Notes: a model not told the origin generated them from the letters alone. Positions 23,946-32,128 are shown, counted from the first letter of the stretch. The stretch: 64,000 nucleotides of DNA from an uncultured Oscillibacter sp. (GCA_947365245.1 CANAWG010000003.1:1-64000), one strand, 5' to 3'. Translations and numbers: made by a program.

Positions 23946-24092
23946 TTACAGGTCGTCCGCGTCCTGCACCGGCACCTCATTTGGGTCAGCGGGACAGCCG
24001 GTCCAGCTGCCCTGGGGGTCGGTCTTCGCGGCGGTGAACTGGGACAGCTCCCGGGCCTTCTCCATGGGCTTTTTCTCCTTGCGGTCTCTCAC
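23946..24092 (-). CDS. small hypothetical protein (48 residues)
   Basis: The gene starts at GTG with a strong GAGGAGG 8 bases upstream. The hydrophilic product ends in DPNEVPVQDADDL and contains DPQGSWTG. I believe similar short proteins with this tail occur in related Clostridia, but cannot check. It converges on pgcA and diverges from the Rrf2 gene. No signal peptide, membrane segment or known domain is seen. Confidence 0.65.
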   Translation of the reverse strand: MRDRKEKKPMEKARELSQFTAAKTDPQGSWTGCPADPNEVPVQDADDL

Positions 24093-24214
24093 GGTAATCG
24101 CCTCCTCTGCGAAGGTAGTATCTGCGGAGAGGCGCGTCCTATTATGGGAAATGTGCCTTTTCCGCCCTGAAATTAGCACCTTTCACAAAGTTTGGAAAAT
24201 GACGGCAGAAATCC

Positions 24215-24242
24215 TTGACAATCTGCTGAAAATATATATAAT
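24215..24242 (+). promoter_or_regulatory. promoter of the Rrf2 gene
   Basis: TTGACA and TATAAT are 16 bases apart in an A/T-rich stretch, about 30 bases upstream of the gene. Confidence 0.75.
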
Positions 24243-24270
24243 GGACTAAAATGGTACAGTTTAGGGGGCG

Positions 24271-24678
24271 ATGCGCTTGCTGGTCACGCGGGAGATGGAC
24301 TACGCCATGCGGGTGGTCCGGGCGCTGGACAGCGGGGAGAGTTTGGAAACCGCCGCTATCGTGGCGGAGCGGGAGCGGATGTCCCCGGCTGTGACGCTGA
24401 AAATCCTGAAGCGGCTCACCGCCGCCGGCATTGTGGAGAGCCGCCGGGGCGCCGCCGGGGGATACCGGCTGCGGCGGCCGTCGGAGGAGCTGACGCTGTA
24501 CGATTTGTTCCGGGCCTTTGGCAGGGAGCCGCTGCTGAACCGCTGCCAGGCGGCGGATTACCGCTGCGAGAACTATCCGGAGGGGGACTGCGGCACCTGC
24601 CGGGAGCTGTGCCGCATTCAGGAGATCCTGGACGCGGAGCTGCGGCGGACGCCGTTGAGCCGTCTTTTTAACAAGTGA
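24271..24678 (+). CDS. Rrf2-family transcriptional regulator, likely Fe-S
   Basis: The 135-residue protein has the Rrf2 winged-helix domain (TREMDYAMRVVRAL at the start, then MSPAVTLKILKRLTAAGIV and SRRGAAGGYRL). Its second half carries six cysteines (near residues 91, 97, 106, 109, 113), which fit an iron-sulphur cluster as in IscR or NsrR. Rrf2 regulators of this kind respond to iron, oxygen or NO. It lies 43 bases upstream of the acyl-CoA dehydrogenase/rubredoxin gene and the flavodiiron gene, so control of that pair is likely. Confidence 0.88.
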   Translation: MRLLVTREMDYAMRVVRALDSGESLETAAIVAERERMSPAVTLKILKRLTAAGIVESRRGAAGGYRLRRPSEELTLYDLFRAFGREPLLNRCQAADYRCENYPEGDCGTCRELCRIQEILDAELRRTPLSRLFNK

Positions 24679-24721
24679 ATCATGTGTATCGCGGAAAGAT
24701 CACATTTTAAAGGAGGTCAAT

Positions 24722-26635
24722 ATGCAGTACCAAACTACACCGGCCCATGAGGAATTCCGGGCCAAGGTCCGTGCTTTCGCGGAGGCGGAGATCAAGCCCA
24801 TCGCTTTCATGCTGGACAAGGAGAACCGTTTCCCCACCGACGCGGTAAAGAAGATGGGGGAGCTGGGGATCATGGGTTTGCCCTATGAGACCGAGTACGG
24901 CGGAGCCGGGTCCGATGCTCTGAGCTACGCCATCGCCGTGGAGGAGCTGGCCAGGGTGGACGGCGGCGCGGGAGTCATCCTGTCCGCCCACACGTCTCTG
25001 GGTACCTGGCCCATCTACGCCTTCGGCACCGAGGAGCAGAAGAAGAAATACCTGCCGGACCTGTGCAGCGGCCGCAAGCTGGGCGCTTTCGGCCTGACGG
25101 AGCCCAACGCCGGGTCCGACGCCGGCGGCACCGAGACCACCGCCGAGGACATGGGGGACCACTACCTCCTCAACGGCGAGAAGATCTTCATCACCAACGG
25201 CGGCGAGGCCAGCACATACGTGGTGTTCGCCGTCACCACTCCCGGCATCGGCACCCGGGGCATCAGCGCTTTCATCGTGGAAAAGGGCTGGGAGGGCTTC
25301 ACCTTTGAGGAGCACTACGACAAGATGGGCATCCGCTCCTCCGCCACCTGCCAGCTGAACTTCAACAACGTGAGGATCCCCAAGGAGAACCTGCTGGGCA
25401 AGGAGGGCCAGGGCTTCAAGATCGCCATGGCCACCCTGGACGGCGGGCGCATCGGCATCGCGGCCCAGGCCCTGGGCATCGCCCAGGGGGCCTTTGAGGC
25501 GGCGGTGGAGTACTCCAAGGAGCGCGTCCAGTTCGGCAAGCCCATCTGCCAGCAGCAGAACATCGCCTTTAAGATCGCCGACATGGCCACCAAGCTCCGC
25601 TGCGCCCGGTTCCTGGTGTACTCCGCCGCCGAGCTGAAGCAGGCCCACGTGCCCTACGGGATGGAGTCCGCCATGGCCAAGCAGTACGCCTCCGACATCG
25701 CCCTGGAGGTCACCAATGACGCCCTCCAGATCTTCGGCGGCTGCGGCTACCTCAAGGGCATGGAGGTGGAGCGGTTCTACCGGGACGCCAAGATCACCAC
25801 CATCTACGAGGGCACCAACGAGATCCAGCGGGTGGTCATCGCCTCCCACATCCTGGGCAAGGCCGCCAAGGAGGCCCCCTCCGCCGCCGCCGCGGGTCCC
25901 CGGGGCCCCGAGACCGGCGCGAGAAAGCGGATGATCCTCAAGGACGGCACCGCTCAGGAGAAGGTGGAGACCCTGGTGGCCAACCTCAAAAAGGACGGCC
26001 ACGACTTCACCGTGGGCATCCCCATGGACACCCCCATCACCCAGGCGGAGCGGGTGGTCAGCGCGGGCCAGGGCATCGGCGAGAAGAAGAACATGAAGCT
26101 CATTGAGAACCTTGCCAAGGCCGCCGGCGCCGCCGTCGGCTCCAGCCGCCCCGTGGCGGAGACGCTGAAATACGTCCCCCTGAACCGCTACGTGGGCATG
26201 AGCGGCCAGAAGTTCAAGGGCAACCTGTACATCGCCTGCGGCATCTCCGGCGCCATCCAGCACCTCAAGGGCATCAAGGACGCCGCCTGCATCGTGGCCA
26301 TCAACAACAATCCCAACGCCAAGATCTTCAAGAACTGCGACTATGGCATCGTGGGCGACGTGATGGAGATTCTCCCCCTGCTGACCCGTGCCCTGGACAC
26401 CGGCGACAAGCTGCCGGCGCCCCCCATGGTGAAGATGAAGCGGATGGCCCCCAAGAAGGTCACGCCGCCCCGGGAGCTGTACATCTGCAACGGCTGCGGC
26501 CACGAGTACGACGTGCTCCTGGGCGACCCGGAGAACGACGTGAAGCCCGGCACTGCTTTCAAGGACCTGCCCGAGGGCTGGACCTGCCCCCACTGCGGCG
26601 AGACGGTGGACGCTTTCATCAAGATCGAGGTCTAA
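24722..26635 (+). CDS. acyl-CoA dehydrogenase - EtfA FAD domain - rubredoxin fusion
   Basis: The 637-residue protein joins three modules. Residues 1-385 are an acyl-CoA dehydrogenase with LTEPNAGSDAGG near 125 and the catalytic IYEGTNEIQR near 361. Residues about 440-555 match the FAD-binding C-terminal domain of electron-transfer flavoprotein alpha, with AAVGSSRPVAET, GISGAIQHLKG and DYGIVGD. Residues about 585-637 form a rubredoxin with CNGCG and CPHCG. It may oxidise a short acyl-CoA and pass electrons through its own flavin and iron site. The flavodiiron gene downstream is a natural acceptor. No EtfB-like part is present. AAAGGAGG lies upstream of the ATG. Confidence 0.93.
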   Translation: MQYQTTPAHEEFRAKVRAFAEAEIKPIAFMLDKENRFPTDAVKKMGELGIMGLPYETEYGGAGSDALSYAIAVEELARVDGGAGVILSAHTSLGTWPIYAFGTEEQKKKYLPDLCSGRKLGAFGLTEPNAGSDAGGTETTAEDMGDHYLLNGEKIFITNGGEASTYVVFAVTTPGIGTRGISAFIVEKGWEGFTFEEHYDKMGIRSSATCQLNFNNVRIPKENLLGKEGQGFKIAMATLDGGRIGIAAQALGIAQGAFEAAVEYSKERVQFGKPICQQQNIAFKIADMATKLRCARFLVYSAAELKQAHVPYGMESAMAKQYASDIALEVTNDALQIFGGCGYLKGMEVERFYRDAKITTIYEGTNEIQRVVIASHILGKAAKEAPSAAAAGPRGPETGARKRMILKDGTAQEKVETLVANLKKDGHDFTVGIPMDTPITQAERVVSAGQGIGEKKNMKLIENLAKAAGAAVGSSRPVAETLKYVPLNRYVGMSGQKFKGNLYIACGISGAIQHLKGIKDAACIVAINNNPNAKIFKNCDYGIVGDVMEILPLLTRALDTGDKLPAPPMVKMKRMAPKKVTPPRELYICNGCGHEYDVLLGDPENDVKPGTAFKDLPEGWTCPHCGETVDAFIKIEV

Positions 26636-26655
26636 GAGAACCCAAATAAAAGTTT

Positions 26656-26725
26656 CGCTCAAGCCTTTTCAAAGGCTTGCGAGGTGCGGGGGCAGAGCCC
26701 CTGCCGGGGTCCGGGGGCGGCGCCC
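26656..26725. repeat. interspersed hairpin repeat
   Basis: CAAGCCTTT/AAAGGCTTG forms a tight hairpin at 26660-26679, followed by two more GC-rich hairpins (GGGGC/GCCCC near 26688-26702, and GGGGGC/GCCCC after it). From memory, this 'CAAGCCTTTTCAAAGGCTTG' block recurs between genes in many Firmicutes. The 200-base gap between the two redox genes holds no gene. Confidence 0.6.
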
Positions 26726-26838
26726 CTGGAATGCGGGCGGGACCTGCCGCCATCGAGGACCGGCGGACGAAGCCTCGTCGATCCCGGAGCACCCTCTTCC
26801 GGAGGATAACATCAAAACAACAAAGGAGGCACTCTCTT

Positions 26839-28056
26839 ATGCATAATTACCGCCAAGTCACCGACGACCTCTACTGGGTAGGCGCGGACGAGCATCGCCT
26901 GGCCCTGTTTGAGAACATCCACCCCCTGTACCACGGCGTCAGCTACAACGCCTACGTTCTGCTGGACGAGAAGACCGTCCTCTTCGACACCGCCGACTGG
27001 GCCGTGGGCCGGCAGTTCATCACCAATGTCAAGGCGGTGCTGAACGGCCGCCCTCTGGACTACCTGGTCATCAACCACGTGGAGCCGGACCACGCCGCCT
27101 CCATCGAGGAGATCCTCCTGCGCTGGCCGGAGGTGAAGATCATCACCACCCCCAAGGCCGTGACGCTTTTGAACCAGTTCGGCTTCGCCCTGGATCCCAA
27201 CGCCGTGGAGGAGGTGAAGGAGGGTGACAGCAAGTGCTTCGGCAGGCACACCGTCGCCTTTGTCTACGCCCCCATGGTCCACTGGCCGGAGGCCATGGTG
27301 TCCTTCGACACCACCAACGGCGTCCTCTTCTCCGCCGACGCTTTCGGCTCCTTCCGCTCCCTGGACGGCAAGCTCTTCGCCGACGAGGTGGACTTTGCCG
27401 GCGAGTGGATCGACGACGCCCGCCGCTACTACACCAACATCGTGGGCAAGTACGGCCCCCAGGTGGTGGCCCTTTTGAACAAGGCGGCCTCCATCGTGGG
27501 CCTGGACAACATCAAGATGCTCTGCCCCCTCCACGGGCCCATCTGGCGCAAGGATCTGGGCTACATCATCGACAAGTACACCCACTGGGCCACCTACGAG
27601 CCGGAGGAAAAGGGCGTCATGATCGTCTACGCCTCCATGTACGGCAACACCGAGGCTGCCGCCGAGGTCCTGGCCGCCAAGCTGACGGCCCGGGGCGTCA
27701 CCAACACCCGCCTCTATGACGTGTCCTCCACCCACGTCAGCTACCTGATTTCCGATCTCTTCAAGTACAGCCACCTGGTGCTGGCCTCCGTCACGTACAA
27801 CCTGGGGATCTTCCCGCCCATGCACAACTTTCTCACGGACATGAAGGCCCTGAACCTCCAGAACCGCACCGTGGCCATCATGGGCAGCGGCTCCTGGGCC
27901 CCCCGGTCCGGCGCGCTGATGCGTGAGGAGATCGAGCAGCTCAAGCACATGGAGATTTTGGACGAGGAGATGACCGTCACCTCCTCCCTGAAAGCGGACA
28001 ACGAGTCCGAGATCGACGCCCTGGCGGACGCCATCGCGGCTTCGGTCCAGAAGTAA
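26839..28056 (+). CDS. flavodiiron protein (oxygen/NO reductase)
   Basis: The 405-residue protein reduces oxygen to water (or NO to N2O) at a di-iron centre next to FMN. The N-terminal MBL domain has the ligand set NHVEPDHAAS near residue 79, VHWPEAM, SADAFG and LCPLHGP. The flavodoxin domain starts near 260 with IVYASMYGNTEAAAEVLA. The ATG at 26839 has AAAGGAGG upstream. Electrons normally come from rubredoxin, which is fused to the enzyme encoded just upstream. A helix terminator follows at 28071-28112. Confidence 0.95.
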   Translation: MHNYRQVTDDLYWVGADEHRLALFENIHPLYHGVSYNAYVLLDEKTVLFDTADWAVGRQFITNVKAVLNGRPLDYLVINHVEPDHAASIEEILLRWPEVKIITTPKAVTLLNQFGFALDPNAVEEVKEGDSKCFGRHTVAFVYAPMVHWPEAMVSFDTTNGVLFSADAFGSFRSLDGKLFADEVDFAGEWIDDARRYYTNIVGKYGPQVVALLNKAASIVGLDNIKMLCPLHGPIWRKDLGYIIDKYTHWATYEPEEKGVMIVYASMYGNTEAAAEVLAAKLTARGVTNTRLYDVSSTHVSYLISDLFKYSHLVLASVTYNLGIFPPMHNFLTDMKALNLQNRTVAIMGSGSWAPRSGALMREEIEQLKHMEILDEEMTVTSSLKADNESEIDALADAIAASVQK

Positions 28057-28070
28057 CTTCCCTGAAATAT

Positions 28071-28112
28071 GAAAGAGGCCCCCCCGGGAGACCGGCGGGG
28101 TCCTCTTTTGTG
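28071..28112. terminator. terminator between flavodiiron and FrhB-type genes
   Basis: AAAGAGGCCCC and GGGGTCCTCTTTT pair across a GC-rich loop with a T run on the plus side, between converging genes. Confidence 0.75.
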
Positions 28113-28125
28113 ATTGCGTTTTGGG

Positions 28126-29190
28126 TTATTCTCCCAGCTCCAAGAGGTACTTCTCCCCATTGCGGCGCTTGCCCATGGAGGCGCCCTTGAGCTTGTCAAG
28201 CCCCGTCTCCGGGACTTCCTTAAATTCCAGCACGCCCTTCTCCCGGGCGAGCTTCAACAGGGCCTCGCCCTTTTGGGACCGGACGATCACCTGGTTCCAG
28301 CCCCTGTCAACGTCCCAGCCGTCGGCGCTGCGGGCGCCGCCCACGGAGAGGTCGGCAAACTCCGCCGTCATGTCCGTGCAGGCCCGGCACCCCGGACGCA
28401 CCAGCGGCGTCACCTCGTCCAGGTTCACGGAGACGGTCTCTTCGGCTGTGCGCAGCTCCAGGCAGTGGTACTTGCTGGGGGGAATGTCCGTATGGGTGAC
28501 CTTGGCCGGGCCGGCGTGCTTGGCCGCGAGAGCCTGCATACCCTCCCAGTCCAGTCCCCAGCCGCAGAAGAGGCCGAAGACCATGCCGATGTTTCCCGCG
28601 TGGTTGTCGTTGTCCGGCAGGGGGTTGCCCTTCATCTTGTAGACGGCCAGGGTCTTGCAGGGGGTGCCCACCACGCCGATGGAGTGGTATTTGTCCTCTT
28701 TCAGTGCCCGGTTCAAAACCGCCAGGGTGGGGGGCACCTGGAAGCTGCTGCCGGAGCAGACGCGGACCTCCTCCGGCGTGAGGGCCAGTGCGCCTGCCGG
28801 GTCCAGCCCGCCCTGGGAGCGGGTCAGAACGGCGGCGTCGATGAAGCCCTCTCTCATGGCCAGCTCCACCAGAGCCGTCATGGTGCCGCCGTGCTGGGCA
28901 TGGGCCCGGATGGATTCGTCGGCGGCCCTCGTCAGGTACAGCCCCCGGAAGGGGCCGATCTCCGGCAGGATGGTCTCCTCGGAGAAAAACTGTCTGCGCA
29001 GGGCGTCCAAGTCCGTGGGCATCCGGGGGCAGAACCGCTGGCAGCGGCCGTCCCGGCGCTCACAGTCAAAGTAGCAGATGGTCCGCCCGTCCACGGAGTC
29101 CCAGTAGGGGCACATTCCCTGGCAGGCGCCGCAGCCGGTGCAGAGGCCCGGCTTGATGACCTGGGTGTCCAATGCGATGGTACTTAACAT
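28126..29190 (-). CDS. FrhB-type coenzyme F420 hydrogenase/dehydrogenase beta subunit family protein
   Basis: The 354-residue protein has N-terminal 4Fe-4S motifs (CTGCGACQGMCP near residue 17, then CRRDGRCQRFCP-like spacing) followed by the FrhB N- and C-domains, with GVVGTPCKTLAV near 175 and CRACTDM near 275. The family binds flavin and iron-sulphur clusters and moves electrons, often between ferredoxin and another carrier. F420 use is not implied in Clostridia. It is the last gene of the iorA-iorB-ubiquitin-like operon and may link that oxidoreductase to an electron acceptor. GAGGAGGG lies upstream of the ATG. Confidence 0.9.
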   Translation of the reverse strand: MLSTIALDTQVIKPGLCTGCGACQGMCPYWDSVDGRTICYFDCERRDGRCQRFCPRMPTDLDALRRQFFSEETILPEIGPFRGLYLTRAADESIRAHAQHGGTMTALVELAMREGFIDAAVLTRSQGGLDPAGALALTPEEVRVCSGSSFQVPPTLAVLNRALKEDKYHSIGVVGTPCKTLAVYKMKGNPLPDNDNHAGNIGMVFGLFCGWGLDWEGMQALAAKHAGPAKVTHTDIPPSKYHCLELRTAEETVSVNLDEVTPLVRPGCRACTDMTAEFADLSVGGARSADGWDVDRGWNQVIVRSQKGEALLKLAREKGVLEFKEVPETGLDKLKGASMGKRRNGEKYLLELGE

Positions 29191-29203
29191 TGCCGTTCCC
29201 TCC

Positions 29204-29461
29204 TCAAACCATGATCTGCGGATACCGGAAGATCTCCAGCTCCATAGACCGCGCCCTGGGCGGGAGGTAGTCCTCCAGCAGGTGGTTCTCCCCGCAAAGG
29301 TGGTCCTGATAGAGATACCGGTAGCCGGGCTTCTGAGGCGTCAAAAAGCCCTTTTCGTACAGCAGCGGCGTCAGGGCGGAGAAAGGAGTGTCCGCCGGCA
29401 GAGCAAGGGTCAAGTCCCTGTGCTTTACAAAGTCGCTGAAATGTACCTGGATGGTCTCCAT
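29204..29461 (-). CDS. small ubiquitin-like (beta-grasp) protein
   Basis: The 85-residue protein fits a beta-grasp fold of the YukD/EsaB kind: a first strand pair around TIQVHFSDF and DLTLALPADTPF, a helix SALTPLLYEKG, then strands to the end. It lacks the C-terminal GG of ThiS or MoaD, so sulphur transfer or conjugation is unlikely. Its ATG overlaps the iorB stop (TGATG), and FrhB-type gene follows 13 bases on. Role inferred only from context: a subunit or adaptor of the oxidoreductase. Confidence 0.6.
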   Translation of the reverse strand: METIQVHFSDFVKHRDLTLALPADTPFSALTPLLYEKGFLTPQKPGYRYLYQDHLCGENHLLEDYLPPRARSMELEIFRYPQIMV

Positions 29462-30084
29462 CACACCGCCCCCTTTCCCGCGGCCTCGCAGCCCATGGCG
29501 AAAGCCCGCTGGTTGACCTCCAGCACATGGCCCTTGAACCGCTGGGCCAGGATCTTCTCCAGGTCCTCTCGGCTCAGCGGCGCGCCGGGCAGCTGGCTGA
29601 ACGCCCCCAGCAAGGCGATGTTGGCGGCCTTGGAGTCCCCGGCCTCCATGGCGATGTCGGCGGCGGGGACGGCCACGGCCATGGCCGTCAGCTCACGGAT
29701 CTCGGCGGCGATGTCCTCCACCGCCGGGTACTGCTGGATCCCCTGGAGCACCCCCAGGGGATAGACGGGCCGGGGGTCGTAGACCACGGTGGTGTCTTTC
29801 CCGGCGTACTTGCGGACCATCCGCAGCGTCTCCAGGGGCTCAAAGCCGATGATCAGGTGGGCCTCCCCGGAGGGGATCAGCACGCTGGGGTCCATCTTGG
29901 CGGACACCCGCACGTGGCTCATGACGGAGCCGCCCCGCTGGGACGCGCCGTAGGTCTCCCCCACGGCCACCCGGTAGCCCCGGTCGCACATGGCGCTGCC
30001 CAGCACCTCGGCGGCCAGCACGTTGCCCTGCCCGCCGATGCCGCAGACCACGATGTTCAGAGGATCAAATCTCAGTTCTTTCAC
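29461..30084 (-). CDS. iorB: indolepyruvate ferredoxin oxidoreductase, beta subunit
   Basis: The 207-residue protein is the gamma-type domain subunit of indolepyruvate:ferredoxin oxidoreductase (NIVVCGIGGQGNVLAAEVLG at residues 10-29, GETYGASQRGGSVMSHVR near 42). With IorA it converts aromatic 2-oxoacids from Trp, Tyr or Phe to aryl-acetyl-CoA and reduces ferredoxin. It starts with GTG inside the iorA stop (four-base overlap), so the two are coupled. Confidence 0.95.
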   Translation of the reverse strand: MKELRFDPLNIVVCGIGGQGNVLAAEVLGSAMCDRGYRVAVGETYGASQRGGSVMSHVRVSAKMDPSVLIPSGEAHLIIGFEPLETLRMVRKYAGKDTTVVYDPRPVYPLGVLQGIQQYPAVEDIAAEIRELTAMAVAVPAADIAMEAGDSKAANIALLGAFSQLPGAPLSREDLEKILAQRFKGHVLEVNQRAFAMGCEAAGKGAV

Positions 30085-31964
30085 GCTTCCTCACCACTTT
30101 CCACATGGATGGCCCCGCTGGGGCAGAACTTGGCGCACACGCCGCACCCAACGCAGGTAACGGGGTCGATCTGGGCCTTGCCGTTTTTAAAGTCCCAGGT
30201 GTTGCCGGGGCAGCCCCAGACCCGGGAGCAGTATTTGTCGCACCCGCAGCCGTCGCCCAGGCACACGTCCTGGTCCACCCAGACCCGGACGGGCTTCTTC
30301 TGCGTCTTGGCATTCAGCGTGGCGCAGGGCTGGCGCATGATGAGGACGTTCATGCCCTCCTCCTGTAAAAGACGCTTGAGGGTCTTCTCCGTCTCCTGAA
30401 CGTCGAAGGGATCGGCGACCTCCACCTTGCAGCCCATGGCCTCCAGAATCCGCTGGATGTTCATGGGCTCCGTCTTTTTGCCCATGGCGGTCAGGCCGGT
30501 GCCCGGGTGGGGCTGGAAGCCGGTCATGGCGGTGGCGGAGTTGTCCAGCACCATCAGCAGCATATTGGCCTTGTGGTACACGGCGTTGACCACGCCGGGC
30601 ATGATGGTGTGGAAGAATGTGGAGTCGCCGCAGACGGTGACCACTTTCTGGTCCAGGCCGTAGCGGGTCAGCTGGCCCAGGGCCTCCGCCAGGTTGATGC
30701 CGGAGCCCATGCAGTTGCAGGCCTGGAACGCGTACTGCCCGGCGAACTGGCCGGACATGATGTAGCATCCGATGTCGCCGATGACCACGCCGGGGTTTTT
30801 CTCCTGGCGCAGCACCCGCTTGAGGATGTGGAACGTGGCCCGGTGGGGGCACCCGGCGCAGAACGTCATCTCCCGCTGGGGGAGCTCCAGGTGGGAGGCG
30901 ATCTTCTTCTCCGGCAGGGGAACTCCGGTGAAAGCGGCGATGGCGGCGGACACGTTGTCCGGGTCCAGCTCGCCGATCTTGGGCAGGGCCCCGTCGTCCC
31001 GGCCCCGGAACGCAACCGTGAGCCGGTGCTTCCCGGCCAGGGCCTCCAGGTGCTCTTCCAGGAAGGGGTCCACCTCCTCCAGGATCAGCACTTCTTTCGC
31101 GGGCTTGAGGTAGCGCAGGATGTACTTCTCCGGCAGGGGCCAGAGGGTCCCCAGGGTTAAAAGACCCGCTTTTTCCTCCACGCCGAGGCGGTGCATGGCC
31201 TCCTGGGCGTAGAGCCGCCCGGTGCCGCCGGCGACGATCAGCTTCTCCGCGTTCTCGGGCCCGGCGTAGTGGTTGTAGGCGCAGTCCTCAAACTCGCTCC
31301 GCAGCGCCTCCAGCCGCTCCAGCATGGGCGTGTGGAGGTAGGACACGCACACAAGCCTATCCCACTCCCGCACTCTCTGGATGGGGTGGGGCTTTTCCGG
31401 CAGGGCCCCCAGCCGCACCACGCCCCGGCCGTGGCACACGCGGGTGGTGAGCCGGACGATCACCATCTGCCCCGTGCGCTCGGAGAGCTCGAAAGCGTAG
31501 GGCACGATGTCCTTGGTCTCCTGCATGGTGGTGGGCTCCAGCAGCGCCACGCTGGCGGATTCCGCCTGCCAGCGGGAGTCAAACTCGTTGGTGCTGGAGT
31601 GGGCGCTGGGATCGTCCGAGGTCACGATCACAAGGCCGCCCTTGACGCCGTGCTGGGCGCCGCAGTGCAGGGAGTCCGCCGTGCAGAGAAGCCCGTTCTG
31701 CTTTACAATGCACAGCGCCCGGGCCCCCGCCAGCGACGCGCCCACGCACGCCTCCAGCGCGCAGACCTCGTTGGTGGACCACTCGGCGTAAAAGTTCCGC
31801 TCCTCGGCGATCTTGCCCAGCATTCCCAGCACCTGGGAGGAAGGGGAGCCGGGGTACGAGGCGGCGAAGTTGATTCCAGCCTCCACCGCGCCGCGGACAA
31901 TGGCCTCGTTGCCCTGCATCAGGCAGGATTGTCCCGGCACGCCTCCTGTCATCGTCCATTCCAT
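30081..31964 (-). CDS. iorA: indolepyruvate ferredoxin oxidoreductase, alpha subunit
   Basis: The 627-residue protein holds the pyrimidine and TPP-binding domains (CAGCPHRATF near residue 375, GDIGCYIMSG near 400, VCGDSTFFH near 445) and two C-terminal ferredoxin clusters, the first irregular (CLGDGCGCDKYC) and the second CVGCGVCAKFCP near 607. The ATG at 31964 is chosen because the only earlier ATG lies in the -10 of the promoter at 32023-32050. It works with IorB in amino-acid fermentation. Confidence 0.95.
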   Translation of the reverse strand: MEWTMTGGVPGQSCLMQGNEAIVRGAVEAGINFAASYPGSPSSQVLGMLGKIAEERNFYAEWSTNEVCALEACVGASLAGARALCIVKQNGLLCTADSLHCGAQHGVKGGLVIVTSDDPSAHSSTNEFDSRWQAESASVALLEPTTMQETKDIVPYAFELSERTGQMVIVRLTTRVCHGRGVVRLGALPEKPHPIQRVREWDRLVCVSYLHTPMLERLEALRSEFEDCAYNHYAGPENAEKLIVAGGTGRLYAQEAMHRLGVEEKAGLLTLGTLWPLPEKYILRYLKPAKEVLILEEVDPFLEEHLEALAGKHRLTVAFRGRDDGALPKIGELDPDNVSAAIAAFTGVPLPEKKIASHLELPQREMTFCAGCPHRATFHILKRVLRQEKNPGVVIGDIGCYIMSGQFAGQYAFQACNCMGSGINLAEALGQLTRYGLDQKVVTVCGDSTFFHTIMPGVVNAVYHKANMLLMVLDNSATAMTGFQPHPGTGLTAMGKKTEPMNIQRILEAMGCKVEVADPFDVQETEKTLKRLLQEEGMNVLIMRQPCATLNAKTQKKPVRVWVDQDVCLGDGCGCDKYCSRVWGCPGNTWDFKNGKAQIDPVTCVGCGVCAKFCPSGAIHVESGEEA

Positions 31965-32022
31965 AGTTCCAAAGTCACCCTCTCTAAGTCTACAGTGTTT
32001 GGTTAAAAATTTGCCAAACTTC

Positions 32023-32050
32023 ATTGTAGCACGTTCGACGGGAAATGCAA
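32023..32050 (-). promoter_or_regulatory. promoter of the ior operon
   Basis: On the minus strand TTGCAT and TACAAT are 16 bases apart, about 55 bases upstream of iorA. Confidence 0.75.
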
Positions 32051-32081
32051 GCGGCGGAGACGGATTTTTGAGTCGGAGATG

Positions 32082-32114
32082 AAAAAAGCGGAGCGGGAAA
32101 ATTCCCGCTCCGCT
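32082..32114 (-). terminator. terminator of the ABC transporter operon
   Basis: The stem AGCGGAGCGGGAA/TTCCCGCTCCGCT is followed by a T run on the minus strand, about 15 bases after the ATPase gene. Confidence 0.9.
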
Positions 32115-32128
32115 GGGTGGTTTGACGC

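Noticed and set aside
24707-26662. A 651-codon frame on the minus strand opposite the dehydrogenase fusion
   Set aside because: The fusion gene has three clear domains and a ribosome site; the antisense frame is a by-product of GC-rich codons.
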